Assembly: GCA_031253835.1 (NCBI GenBank)
Contig: JAIRVP010000011.1
Span: forward strand, 124,001-188,000
Length of the DNA: 64,000 nt
Origin: Burkholderia sp.
GTDB taxonomy: Bacteria; Pseudomonadota; Gammaproteobacteria; Burkholderiales; Burkholderiaceae
Reading direction: 5' to 3'
The position numbers and the translations under genes are program-made. The notes beneath the pieces are model-generated. The model was not told the origin of the DNA, ran no database searches, and saw nothing but the letters and a program-made list of their open reading frames with translations. Below are positions 50,925 through 60,147 of this stretch, piece by piece (position 1 is the first letter of the stretch; each line of letters begins with the position of its first letter).

Positions 50925-53609
50925 ATGACCGCACCTCTCGCGTTACCCGACATCGATCCGCAGGAAACCCGCGAATGGCTCGATGCGCTCGAATCCGTGA
51001 TCGCGCTCGAAGGCCGCCCGCGCGCGCACTACCTGCTCGACCAGCTCGCCGATCTCGATGCAGCCCGCCACGGCGACCTGCACGGTCGCGTGACGACCGC
51101 GTACGTGAACACCGTGCCGCGTGAACGGCAACCGGCGTACCCGGGCGATCTCGCGCTCGAGCGACGCCTGAACGCGATGATCCGCTGGAACGCGATGGTG
51201 ATGGTGCTGCGTGCCGGCCGGCACTCGAACGTCGGCGGCCACATCGCGACCTACCAGTCGGCGGCCGTGCTGTACGACGTCGGCTTCGACCACTTCTTCC
51301 GCGGCCGCACCGACACGTTCGACGGCGACATGGTCTACATCCAGGGCCATTCGGCGCCCGGCATCTATGGCCGCGCGTATCTGGAAGGCCGCATCACGGA
51401 TGCGCAGCTCGACAACTTCCGCCGCGAGACCGGCCGCGAAGCGGGCCGCGACGGGCTGTCGTCGTATCCGCATCCGCGCCTGATGCCGGATTTCTGGCAA
51501 TTCCCGACCGTATCGATGGGGCTCGGGCCGCTCACGGCCGCGTATCAGGCGCGCTTCATGCGCTACCTCGAATACCGCGGGCTGAAGGCGCATCAGGGCC
51601 GCAAGGTGTGGGCGTTTCTCGGCGACGGCGAAATGGACCAGCCCGAATCGCTCGCGGCAATCTCGTTCGCCGGCCGCGAACGGCTCGACAACCTGATCTT
51701 CGTCGTCAACTGCAACCTGCAGCGCCTCGAGGGCCCCGTGCGCGGCAACGGCAAGGTCATCCAGGAACTCGAGGGCACGTTCCGCGCGGCCGGCTGGAAC
51801 GTCGTCAAGGTGATCTGGGGCGCCGGCTGGGATCGGCTGCTCGAACGCGACACGACGGGCCTGCTGCGCCAGCGCATGATGGAATGCGTCGACGGCGACT
51901 ACCAGACCTTCAAGTCGCAAAGCGGCGCGTACGTGCGCGAGCATTTCTTCGGCAAGTATCCGGAACTGCTCGCGCTCGTCGCCGACCTGTCCGACGACGA
52001 CATCTGGAAACTGGCGCGCGGCGGTCACGATCCTGAGAAGGTGCATGCGGCGTATGCGCAGGCGATGCGCGCTGACGGCCGGCCGACCGTCGTGCTCGCG
52101 AAGACCGTCAAGGGCTTCGGGATGGGCGAAGCCGGTGAAGGCCAGAACGTGAACCACCAGTTGAAGAAGATGAGCGCGGACGCCGTGCGCGCGTTCCGCG
52201 ACCGTTTCGCGCTGCCGGTCAGCGACGCGCAGCTCGACGAACTGCCCTATCTGAAGCCGGAGCCGGGCAGCGCCGAAGCGCGCTATTTCGCGGAACGCCG
52301 CGCGGCGCTCGGCGGCCACGTGCCGGCCCGCTTCAGCGCCGTCGCATCGCTGCCGGTGCCGCCGCTCGCCGCGTTCGACGCGCAGCTGAAGGACAGCGGC
52401 GAGCGCGGGCTGTCGACGACGATGGCGTTCGTGCGCATCCTCGGCACGCTGCTGAAGGATCCGCAGCTCGGCAAGCTCGTCGTGCCGATCGTGCCGGACG
52501 AATCGCGTACGTTCGGGATGGAAGGCCTGTTCCGCCAGATCGGCATCCACTCGCATCTCGGCCAGCTGTATACGCCGCAGGACGCGGGCCAGCTCAGCTA
52601 CTACAAGGAAGCGAAGGACGGGCAGATCCTGCAGGAAGGGATCAACGAATCGGGCGCGATCGCGTCGTGGATCGCGGCCGGTACCGCGTACAGCAACCAC
52701 GGGCTGCCGGCGATTCCGTTCTACATCTTCTATTCGATGTTCGGGCTGCAGCGGGTCGGCGATCTCGCATGGGCCGCGGGCGATGCGAGATCGCGCGGCT
52801 TCCTGCTCGGCGCGACGTCCGGCCGCACGACGCTGATGGGTGAAGGGCTGCAGCACAACGACGGGCACAGCCTGGTGCTGTCGTCGGTAATTCCGAACTG
52901 CGTGTCGTACGACCCGACCTATGCGTACGAACTCGCGGTGATCGTGCGCGACGGACTGCGGCGGATGTTCGCGGAACAGGAAGACGTCTACTACTACATC
53001 ACGCTGCTCAACGAGAACTACCCGCATCCGGCGCTGCCCGACAACGCGGAGGCCGGCATCCTGAAGGGGCTCTACCTGTTGCGCGAAGGCGCGCCGCACA
53101 ACGCCGATGCGCCGCACGTGCAGCTGATGGGCAGCGGCGCGATCCTGCGCGAAGTGATCGCCGCCAGCGACCTGCTCGCGCAGGACTTCGGCGTGTCGAG
53201 CGACGTATGGAGCGCGACGAGCCTGACCGAGCTGCGCCGCGACGGGCTTGCCGCCGAGCGCTGGAACCTGCTGCATCCCGATCAGGCGCCGCGTGTGCCG
53301 TATGTGCAGCAGTGCCTCGACGGCCGCACCGGGCCGGTGGTCGTCGCGACCGACTACATGAAGATCGTCGGCGACCAGATCCGCGCGTTCGTCGACGGCC
53401 GGCGCTTCGTGTCGCTCGGCACCGACGGCTTCGGCCGCTCGGATACGCGTGAAGCACTGCGCACGTTCTTCGAGGTCGACCGGCGCTTCATCGCGATCGC
53501 GGCGTTGAAGGCGCTCGCCGACGACGGTGCGATCGAGCGTGCGCGCGTCGGCGAGGCCATCCGGCGTTACGGCATCGACACCGACAAGGTCGATCCGGCC
53601 ACCGTGTGA
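50925..53609 (+). CDS. Homodimeric-type pyruvate dehydrogenase E1 component (AceE/MdeB-like)
   Basis: The product has 894 residues from ATG 50925 (TGGAGACACC site), the normal size of AceE. The thiamine diphosphate motif is GDGEMDQPES (233-242) with NCN at 262-264. Further conserved parts are HSNVGGHIATYQS (about 100-112), PDESRTFGMEGLFRQIGIHSHLGQLY, GATSGRTTLMGEGLQHNDGHS and WNLLHPDQAPRVPYV. No E2 or E3 gene is next to it, so it is not the housekeeping pdh cluster. It may serve another 2-oxo acid, as MdeB does for 2-oxobutyrate in Pseudomonas (family knowledge), borrowing E2 and E3. It is probably repressed through MarR sites 2 and 3. Confidence 0.9.
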   Translation: MTAPLALPDIDPQETREWLDALESVIALEGRPRAHYLLDQLADLDAARHGDLHGRVTTAYVNTVPRERQPAYPGDLALERRLNAMIRWNAMVMVLRAGRHSNVGGHIATYQSAAVLYDVGFDHFFRGRTDTFDGDMVYIQGHSAPGIYGRAYLEGRITDAQLDNFRRETGREAGRDGLSSYPHPRLMPDFWQFPTVSMGLGPLTAAYQARFMRYLEYRGLKAHQGRKVWAFLGDGEMDQPESLAAISFAGRERLDNLIFVVNCNLQRLEGPVRGNGKVIQELEGTFRAAGWNVVKVIWGAGWDRLLERDTTGLLRQRMMECVDGDYQTFKSQSGAYVREHFFGKYPELLALVADLSDDDIWKLARGGHDPEKVHAAYAQAMRADGRPTVVLAKTVKGFGMGEAGEGQNVNHQLKKMSADAVRAFRDRFALPVSDAQLDELPYLKPEPGSAEARYFAERRAALGGHVPARFSAVASLPVPPLAAFDAQLKDSGERGLSTTMAFVRILGTLLKDPQLGKLVVPIVPDESRTFGMEGLFRQIGIHSHLGQLYTPQDAGQLSYYKEAKDGQILQEGINESGAIASWIAAGTAYSNHGLPAIPFYIFYSMFGLQRVGDLAWAAGDARSRGFLLGATSGRTTLMGEGLQHNDGHSLVLSSVIPNCVSYDPTYAYELAVIVRDGLRRMFAEQEDVYYYITLLNENYPHPALPDNAEAGILKGLYLLREGAPHNADAPHVQLMGSGAILREVIAASDLLAQDFGVSSDVWSATSLTELRRDGLAAERWNLLHPDQAPRVPYVQQCLDGRTGPVVVATDYMKIVGDQIRAFVDGRRFVSLGTDGFGRSDTREALRTFFEVDRRFIAIAALKALADDGAIERARVGEAIRRYGIDTDKVDPATV

Positions 53610-53665
53610 CCCTGCGGCGCGCGACAGCCGCAATCCCTCCGGCCTGTCGCGCGTCGCCGCAAGCG

Positions 53666-55177
53666 CTACGGCTTCGACTGCGCGAGCGGGCCTGGCGCGC
53701 CCTGCTCCGCACCCGACGGCCAGCCGCCCGCGAGCGCCTTGTACAGCGCGACCGTCGACGCCGCGCTGCGCATCCGCCCGTCGGCCGCCGCGTCCTGTGC
53801 TTGCAGCAGCGTCCGTTGCGCGTCGAGCACTTCGTAGTAGTCGATCGCGCCGGCCGAGAAGCGCGCCTGCGCGAGCTGCGCGGCGCGCGCGCTGTCGTCC
53901 GCCGCGCGCACGAGGTGTGCGGTCTCGTCACGCGTGCGCGCGACACGCAGCAGCGCGTTCTCCGTTTCCTCCAGCGCGCCGAGCACGGTCTGCCGGTACT
54001 GCGCGAGCTGGCCGGCCGCTTCCGCGTCGCTCGCGGCGATCCGTGCACGCACGCGCCCGACGTCGAGGAACGACCAGTCGATGCCGAGCGCGATCAGGTT
54101 CGTGTCGCTGCCCGCGCGGAAGAACCCGTAACTGCTCGTCGCGCTGCCAAGCAGCCCCGACAGCGTGAAGCGCGGAAACAGGTCGGCCGTCGCGACGCCG
54201 ACGCGCGCGGTCGCCGCATGCAGCCTTGCCTCGGCGGCCGCGACATCGGGGCGCCGGCGCAGCAGGTCGCCCGGCGTGCCGGGATCGATGTCGGCGGCCA
54301 GCGCCGGCAGCGGTACGGGCGTGCCCGTCGGCGTGCCGGTCTTCGGCAGATCGAAGCGGCCGACCAACGCATCGGGCGTCTGTCCGGTCAGCACCGCGAG
54401 CCGGTGCTCGTCGACGCCGATCGCGGCTTCGTACACGGCGATCCGCGACGTCGTCGATTCGTACTGCGCCCGCGCACGCGCCGCATCGAGTTCGGATCCT
54501 CGCCCCGCGCCGACGCGCGCATTGATCAGCGCGAGCGTCTGCTTCTGGTTGTCGGCGTTCTCGCGTGCGATCCGCAGCCGCTCCTGCGAGCCGCGCAGAT
54601 CGACGTACGTGCTCGCGACCTCACCCGCGATCGCGACGCGCACCGCGCGCACGTCCGCCGCGCTGGCCGCCGTTTCCGCGCGCTGCGACTCGATCGAACG
54701 ACGCACGCGGCCGAACAGGTCGAGTTCCCACGCGGCATTGATCCCGATGCTGGACGTCGGCGTGTCGCGCTGGCTGCGCGGCGCGCCGAACGCCTGGTCC
54801 TTGCTCATCAGCTGATGGCCGATCTGGCCGCTCGCGGTGATCGTCGGATAGCGGTCGAAGGTTGCCTGCGACAGCAGCGCGTTCGACGCGTCGTAGCGCG
54901 ATACCGCGACCTGCAGATCCTGGTTGGCCGCGAGCGCCGCGTCGATCAACTGCGTCAGCGCCGGATCGCCGAAGCCGCGCCAGAACGTGGCATCGGCAGC
55001 GGCCGACGCGTCGGGCAGCGTATCGGCCGGCGACGCATCGCGCTGCGTGGCCGGATGGTCGTCGCGCGCGAACCGCGCGGCCGTGGCCGTATCGGGCCGC
55101 TTGAAATCGGGGCCGACCGCGCATGCGGCGAGCGTCACCGACATCGCGAGCGCGGAAAGACGGAAAGCGGCGCTCAT
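53666..55177 (-). CDS. RND efflux outer-membrane factor (OprM/NodT type)
   Basis: The product has 503 residues from ATG 55177, overlapping the RND gene stop as ATGA. The lipobox is SVTLAACAVGPDFKRP (Cys about 19). Two TolC repeats are present: NAAWELDLFGRVRRSIESQ in the first, GIDWSFLDVGRVRARI in the second, and the conserved DLLRRRPDVAAAEARLHAATARVGVATADLFPRF block between (in pieces). It forms the outer-membrane channel of the tripartite pump encoded upstream and is the last gene of the operon. Confidence 0.92.
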   Translation of the reverse strand: MSAAFRLSALAMSVTLAACAVGPDFKRPDTATAARFARDDHPATQRDASPADTLPDASAAADATFWRGFGDPALTQLIDAALAANQDLQVAVSRYDASNALLSQATFDRYPTITASGQIGHQLMSKDQAFGAPRSQRDTPTSSIGINAAWELDLFGRVRRSIESQRAETAASAADVRAVRVAIAGEVASTYVDLRGSQERLRIARENADNQKQTLALINARVGAGRGSELDAARARAQYESTTSRIAVYEAAIGVDEHRLAVLTGQTPDALVGRFDLPKTGTPTGTPVPLPALAADIDPGTPGDLLRRRPDVAAAEARLHAATARVGVATADLFPRFTLSGLLGSATSSYGFFRAGSDTNLIALGIDWSFLDVGRVRARIAASDAEAAGQLAQYRQTVLGALEETENALLRVARTRDETAHLVRAADDSARAAQLAQARFSAGAIDYYEVLDAQRTLLQAQDAAADGRMRSAASTVALYKALAGGWPSGAEQGAPGPLAQSKP

Positions 55178-58100
55178 CGGTTTTCTCCTTCGAGGGTGCC
55201 GTGCTGTTCGCTCCAGACGGCCGGCGTGCCGCCCGCGAGCTTGCGGATCGCCACATAGAACACGGGTGTCAGGAACAGCCCGAACAGCGTGACGCCGAGC
55301 ATCCCCGCGAACACGGTGACGCCGGTGGCCGCACGCACTTCGCTGCCGGCACCGCTGCCGATCAGCAGCGGCACCGAGCCCGCGATGAACGCGACCGACG
55401 TCATCACGATCGGGCGCAGCCGCAGCTTGCACGCTTCGAGTGCCGCTTCGATCACGCCCTTGCCCTGGATTTCGAGTTCGCGCGCGAATTCGACGATCAG
55501 GATCGCGTTCTTGCACGCCAGCCCCATCAGCACGACCAGACCGACCTGCACGAACACGTTGTTGTCGCCGCCGGACAGCCACACGCCGAACAGCGCCGCG
55601 CACATGCACACGGGCACGATCAGGATCACCGCGAGCGGCAGCGTCCAGCTTTCATACAGCGATGCAAGCACGAGGAACACGAGCATCACGGCAAGCGGGA
55701 ACACGACGATCGCCGCGTTGCTCTGCGTGACCTGCTGGTAGCTGAGGTCGGTCCATTCGAGCGTGATGCCCGGAGGCAGCACCTCCTTCGCGATCTGCTG
55801 CAGCTTCGCGATCGCCTGCGACGACGACATCACCTTCGGATCGGCGTCACCGATCAGGTCGGCGGCCGGATAGCCGTTGTAGCGCACGACCGGGTCCGGT
55901 CCGTACGCAGGCTCCACCGTCACCATCGAGCCGATCGGCACCATCTCGCCCTTCGCATTGCGCGTGCGCAGGTTCGCGATGTCGGCGGCGGTCTGCCGGT
56001 GGCCGGCATCGGCCTGCGCCATCACGCGATACACGCGGCCGAAGATGTTGAAGTCGTTCACGTACATCGAGCCGAGATACACCTGCAGCGTGTTGAACAG
56101 GTCGGTCAACGCGACACCTTGCGCCTTCGCCTTCAGCCGGTCGACCTTCACCTCGAGCTGCGGGATGTTCGCCTGGTACGAGCTGACCGGGTAACTCATC
56201 CCCGGCGTCTTCGCGACCGCGCCCTGGAATGCCGTGAGCGCCTTCTGCAATTCGCCGTAGCCGAGCCCGCCGCGATCCTCCAGGTACAGCGAGTAGCCGG
56301 ACCCGTTGCCGAGGCCCTGGATCGGCGGCGGCATCAGCGCGTAGGTAATGCCGCCGTTGATCGCCGCGAAGCGTGCGTTGAGATCGGCATTGATCTGCGC
56401 GGCGCTGCGATGCCGCTGGTCGAACGGCTTCAGGATCACGTACGAGTTCGTGATGTTCGGCGTGTTCACGCCCTGCAGCGCATTCAGCCCCGCGAACGCC
56501 GGCACCATCTCGACGCCGTCGGTGCCGAGCGCGATCTTCGTCATCTGCTCGGTCACCGCGCTGGTGCGCGCGAGCGACGCGCCTTCCGGCAGCTTCGCGC
56601 CCGCGAACAGGTACAGCTTGTCCTGCACGGGGATGAAGCCGCCCGGCACCGCGTTGAACAGCAACGCCGTCGCCGCGAGCAGCACCGCATAGACCGCGAA
56701 CACCACGCCGCGCCGCTTCAGCGTGCGACCGACGACGCCGTGATAGCGGTCGGAGCTGCGCTCGAAGAAGCGGTTGAACGGATGGAACAGCCAGCCGAAG
56801 CCGCGATCGAGCGCGCGCGTCAGCGCATCCTTCGGCGCGCCATGCGGGCGCAGCAGCTTCGCGGCGAGCGCGGGCGACAGCGTCAGCGAGTTGATCGCGG
56901 AGATCACCGTCGAGATCGCGATCGTCACCGCGAACTGCTTGTAGAACTGGCCCGTGACGCCCGACATGAACGCCATCGGCACGAACACCGCGCACAGCAC
57001 GAGCGCAATCGCGACGATCGGCCCCGACACCTCGCGCATCGCCTGGTGCGCGGCATCGCGCGGACTCAGCCCCTGCGCGATGTTGCGCTCGACGTTCTCG
57101 ACGACGACGATCGCATCGTCGACGACGATCCCGATCGCCAGCACGAGCCCGAACAGCGTCAGCGTGTTGATCGAATAGCCGAGCAGGTAGAGCCACGCGA
57201 ACGTGCCGACCACCGACACGGGCACGGCAACCAGCGGAATGATCGACGCGCGCCACGTCTGCAGGAACAGGATCACGACGAGCACGACCAGCACGACGGC
57301 CTCGATCAGCGTGTGCTGCACCGCGCGGATCGACTCGCGCACGAACACCGTCGGGTCCCACACCGGGCGGTAGGCGACGCCGGGCGGGAATCGCTTCGAC
57401 AGCTCGTCGAGCTTCGCATACACGGACTTCGCAACGTCGAGCGCGTTCGCGCCCGGCGACAGGAAGATGCCGACCACGGCCGAATGCTTGTCGTTGAAAT
57501 ACGAACGCAGCGTGTAGTCGCCCGCGCCGAGCTCGATGCGCGCGACGTCGGACAGCTTCACGACCTGGCCGTCGTCGCCGTTGCGCAGCACGATGTCGCT
57601 GAATTCCTGCACCGTGCGCAGGCGGCCGCGCACGTTGATCGACACGAGGAAGTCGTTTTTCTTCGGCGACGGTTCCGCGCCGAGCTGGCCGGCCGACACC
57701 TGCACGTTCTGCTCGCGCACGGCCGCGATCACGTCGCTCGCGGTCAGCCCGCGCGACGCGAGCCGGTTCGGGTCGAGCCAGAGCCGCATCGCATAGTCGC
57801 CGGAGCCGTACACGCCGACATCGCCGATGCCGGTCAGCCGGGACAGCTCGTCCTTCACGTGCAGCGTCAGGTAGTTGCGCAGGTACAGCGAATCGCGGCT
57901 GTTGTCCGGCGAATAAAGGCTCACGTACATCAGCGGCGTCGGCGACTGCTTCTGCGTGGTCACGCCGTACTGCCGCACCTCGTCGGGCAGGCGCGACAGC
58001 GCCTGGCTCACGCGGTTCTGCACGCGCACGGCGGCCGTGTCGGGATCGACGCCCTGCAGGAACGTGACGACGACCTGCAGGCTGCCGTCCGACCCCGCCA

Positions 58101-58347
58101 CCGACTTCATGTACATGATGCCTTCGACGCCGTTGATCGCCTCTTCCAGCGGTTCGGCGACCGATTCGGCGATTTCCTTCGGGTTCGCGCCCGGGTACGT
58201 CGCACGCACGACGACGCTCGGCGGCACGACTTCCGGGTATTCGCCGGCCGGCAGCATCGGAATCGAGATCAGGCCGATCGCGAAGATGACGATCGACAGC
58301 ACGACCGCAAAGATCGGCCGGTCGATGAAGAATCGGGAGAAATCCAT
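55174..58347 (-). CDS. RND multidrug efflux transporter (HAE-1 family)
   Basis: The product has 1,057 residues from ATG 58347, the usual length. The start is FSRFFIDRPIFAVVLSIVI, with periplasmic loops between TM1-TM2 and TM7-TM8. The proton-relay Asp pair is in GIVVDDAIVVVENVER (TM4) and the lysine region in GLACKNAILIVEFARELE (TM10). Conserved TYPGANP and PTPLMYVSLYSPD segments also occur. It exports hydrophobic or amphiphilic compounds by proton antiport. It is second in a three-gene operon controlled by the divergent SoxR. Confidence 0.94.
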   Translation of the reverse strand: MDFSRFFIDRPIFAVVLSIVIFAIGLISIPMLPAGEYPEVVPPSVVVRATYPGANPKEIAESVAEPLEEAINGVEGIMYMKSVAGSDGSLQVVVTFLQGVDPDTAAVRVQNRVSQALSRLPDEVRQYGVTTQKQSPTPLMYVSLYSPDNSRDSLYLRNYLTLHVKDELSRLTGIGDVGVYGSGDYAMRLWLDPNRLASRGLTASDVIAAVREQNVQVSAGQLGAEPSPKKNDFLVSINVRGRLRTVQEFSDIVLRNGDDGQVVKLSDVARIELGAGDYTLRSYFNDKHSAVVGIFLSPGANALDVAKSVYAKLDELSKRFPPGVAYRPVWDPTVFVRESIRAVQHTLIEAVVLVVLVVILFLQTWRASIIPLVAVPVSVVGTFAWLYLLGYSINTLTLFGLVLAIGIVVDDAIVVVENVERNIAQGLSPRDAAHQAMREVSGPIVAIALVLCAVFVPMAFMSGVTGQFYKQFAVTIAISTVISAINSLTLSPALAAKLLRPHGAPKDALTRALDRGFGWLFHPFNRFFERSSDRYHGVVGRTLKRRGVVFAVYAVLLAATALLFNAVPGGFIPVQDKLYLFAGAKLPEGASLARTSAVTEQMTKIALGTDGVEMVPAFAGLNALQGVNTPNITNSYVILKPFDQRHRSAAQINADLNARFAAINGGITYALMPPPIQGLGNGSGYSLYLEDRGGLGYGELQKALTAFQGAVAKTPGMSYPVSSYQANIPQLEVKVDRLKAKAQGVALTDLFNTLQVYLGSMYVNDFNIFGRVYRVMAQADAGHRQTAADIANLRTRNAKGEMVPIGSMVTVEPAYGPDPVVRYNGYPAADLIGDADPKVMSSSQAIAKLQQIAKEVLPPGITLEWTDLSYQQVTQSNAAIVVFPLAVMLVFLVLASLYESWTLPLAVILIVPVCMCAALFGVWLSGGDNNVFVQVGLVVLMGLACKNAILIVEFARELEIQGKGVIEAALEACKLRLRPIVMTSVAFIAGSVPLLIGSGAGSEVRAATGVTVFAGMLGVTLFGLFLTPVFYVAIRKLAGGTPAVWSEQHGTLEGENR

Positions 58348-58360
58348 TGCGTCTCTCCCG

Positions 58361-59563
58361 TCATTGCGCGGCAGGCGTGCCGGCGTCGGCCACGGCCTGC
58401 GTGGCACTGCCGCTGCCGGCATCGGCGCGCGCGGGCAGCGCCTTCGGCTTCACCTGCGCGCCCGGATAGTAGATCCGCTGCACGCCGTCGACGACCACGC
58501 GATCGCCCGCCTGCAGCCCCTTCTCGACGATCCGCTCGCCGTCCATCTCGCGGCCGATCGTCACGTCGCGGCGCAGCGCCTTGTCGCCCGGGCCGATCAC
58601 GTACACGTACTTGCGGTCCTGGTCGGTCAGCACGGCCTTGTCGTCGACGAGCAGCGCATCCTGGTCGCGGCCGCTGACGAGCTGCACGCGCGCATACAGG
58701 CCCGGCGTAAACGTATGGTCCGCATTCGCCAGCCGCACGCGCGCGCGGATCGTGCCGGTTTGCGGGTCGAGCCGGTTGTCGAGGAAATCGACGGTGCCCG
58801 CGTGCGGGAAGCCCGTCTCGTTCGCGAGGCCCACGCGCACGGGATCGGCGCCGATCGCGCGATGCTTCGGATCGGCGCGGCGCGCGTTGTAGCGCAGGTA
58901 GCTCTGCTCGTCGCAGTCGAAGTACACGTAGACGGGATCCTGCGACACGACGGTCGTCAGCAGCGTGTCGTCCGCACGCGCGAGGTTGCCGACGGTCGCG
59001 ACCGCGCGACCGACACGGCCCGCGATCGGCGCGCGCACTTCAGTGAAGCCGAGATTGAGCTTCGCGTCGGCGACGGCCGCGTCGGCCGCCTGCAGGTCCG
59101 CGCGCGCCTGCTCGGCGGTCGCGCGCGCATTGTCGAGTTCTTCCTGCGACGTCGCATGCGCATCGATCAGCGTCTGCACGCGCTTGAGCTGCACCTGGGC
59201 GAGGCTCGCGGCCGCACGGGCCCGCTGCTGCTGCGCGTTGGCGCGGTCGAGCGCGATCCGGTACGGGCGCGGGTCGATCTCGAACAGCAGCGCGCCCTGC
59301 GCGACGAGGTCGCCCTCCTTGTAGGCGACACGCTGCAGATAGCCGCTCACGCGCGGCCGCAAGTCGACCGCGTCGACCGCTTCGACGCGTCCGTTGAACG
59401 CGTCCGCCAGGCGGACCGTGCGCGGCGCGACGGTGGCGACGCCGACTTCGGGAAGGGGCTGGGCCGACGACGTGCCTTTGCCGTCGTGACAGCCCGACAA
59501 CGCCAGCAACAGTGCGCAGGCGGCGCCCAAAGGCGACGTCCTGCGTAGGGATAAGGAGAGCAT
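58361..59563 (-). CDS. RND periplasmic adaptor (membrane-fusion) lipoprotein
   Basis: The product has 400 residues. The lipobox LLALSGC (Cys about 25) is followed by VEAVDAVDLRPRVSGYLQRVAYKEGDLVAQGALLFEIDPRPY (in pieces), which is the lipoyl half. A coiled coil of about 100-180 follows, then LGFTEVRAPIAGRVG and the beta-barrel and membrane-proximal domains. First gene of the operon; 13 nt separate it from the transporter gene. The promoter lies 31-61 nt upstream and has the MerR-type long spacer. Confidence 0.92.
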   Translation of the reverse strand: MLSLSLRRTSPLGAACALLLALSGCHDGKGTSSAQPLPEVGVATVAPRTVRLADAFNGRVEAVDAVDLRPRVSGYLQRVAYKEGDLVAQGALLFEIDPRPYRIALDRANAQQQRARAAASLAQVQLKRVQTLIDAHATSQEELDNARATAEQARADLQAADAAVADAKLNLGFTEVRAPIAGRVGRAVATVGNLARADDTLLTTVVSQDPVYVYFDCDEQSYLRYNARRADPKHRAIGADPVRVGLANETGFPHAGTVDFLDNRLDPQTGTIRARVRLANADHTFTPGLYARVQLVSGRDQDALLVDDKAVLTDQDRKYVYVIGPGDKALRRDVTIGREMDGERIVEKGLQAGDRVVVDGVQRIYYPGAQVKPKALPARADAGSGSATQAVADAGTPAAQ

Positions 59564-59593
59564 GATGCCTCGCGACGGGTTAAACTGCCGCGT

Positions 59594-59624
59594 AGCATAA
59601 AAGTTGAAGTTAACTTCAAGTCAA
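59594..59624 (-). promoter_or_regulatory. SoxR-type promoter with 19-bp spacer and dyad
   Basis: On the minus strand, -35 TTGACT (59619-59624) and -10 TATGCT (59594-59599) are separated by 19 nt, longer than normal, as in all MerR-family-activated promoters. The spacer holds the perfect 16-bp palindrome TTGAAGTTAACTTCAA (59604-59619 on the plus strand), whose AGTTAACT core equals that of known SoxR boxes. Confidence 0.85.
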
Positions 59625-59643
59625 GCTTTCCCCGGAGAACGTC

Positions 59644-60123
59644 ATGGGTACCCCGGAAGAACCGAAATGGCCGCTGATGTCGATCCGCGAAGTGGCCGCG
59701 CGCAGCGGCGTGCCGGCGTCGACGCTGCGGTTCTACGAGACGCGCGGGCTCATCAGGTCGCACCGGAACGGCTCGAGCCATCGCCACTATTCGCGCGCGG
59801 TGCTGCGGCTGATCGCGTTCATCGTGTTCGCGCAGAAGATCGGCTATTCGCTCGACGAGATCGCCGAGCAGCTGGTCAGCCTCCCCGAGGACACCGCGCC
59901 GAGCAACAAGGACTGGCAGCGGCTGTCGCGCGGCTGGAAGCAGCGCGTCGCGAGCCGGATCGAGGAGCTGCAGCGGCTCTACATCAACCTCGACGAATGC
60001 ATCGGCTGCGGCTGCCTGTCGCTGAAGCGCTGCAAGCTGACCAATCCGGAAGACCGCGCGGGCCGCAACGGGCCCGGCGCACGGCGCTGGCTCGGCGACA
60101 AGCCGCCGACGGATGCCGAATGA
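59644..60123 (+). CDS. soxR: Redox-sensing MerR-family activator SoxR
   Basis: The product has 159 residues from ATG 59644 with CCGGAGAACGTC upstream. It has an N-terminal winged helix (SIREVAARSGVPASTLRFYETRGLI), a dimerisation coiled coil (about 90-115) and the [2Fe-2S] cluster ligands C119, C122, C124 and C130 in ECIGCGCLSLKRC. The cluster is oxidised by redox-cycling compounds. As in Pseudomonas, SoxR here appears to control an efflux pump rather than soxS. It is divergent from the RND operon and shares an 80-nt gap with it. Confidence 0.95.
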   Translation: MGTPEEPKWPLMSIREVAARSGVPASTLRFYETRGLIRSHRNGSSHRHYSRAVLRLIAFIVFAQKIGYSLDEIAEQLVSLPEDTAPSNKDWQRLSRGWKQRVASRIEELQRLYINLDECIGCGCLSLKRCKLTNPEDRAGRNGPGARRWLGDKPPTDAE

Positions 60124-60147
60124 CGCGCCTGCCGGGCGCGCAGGGCA

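Noticed and set aside
50943..53633. Minus-strand open frame of about 900 codons exactly opposite the AceE-type gene
   Set aside because: Its length only reflects the absence of antisense stops in GC-rich coding DNA; the product is Arg/His/Val-rich without motifs.
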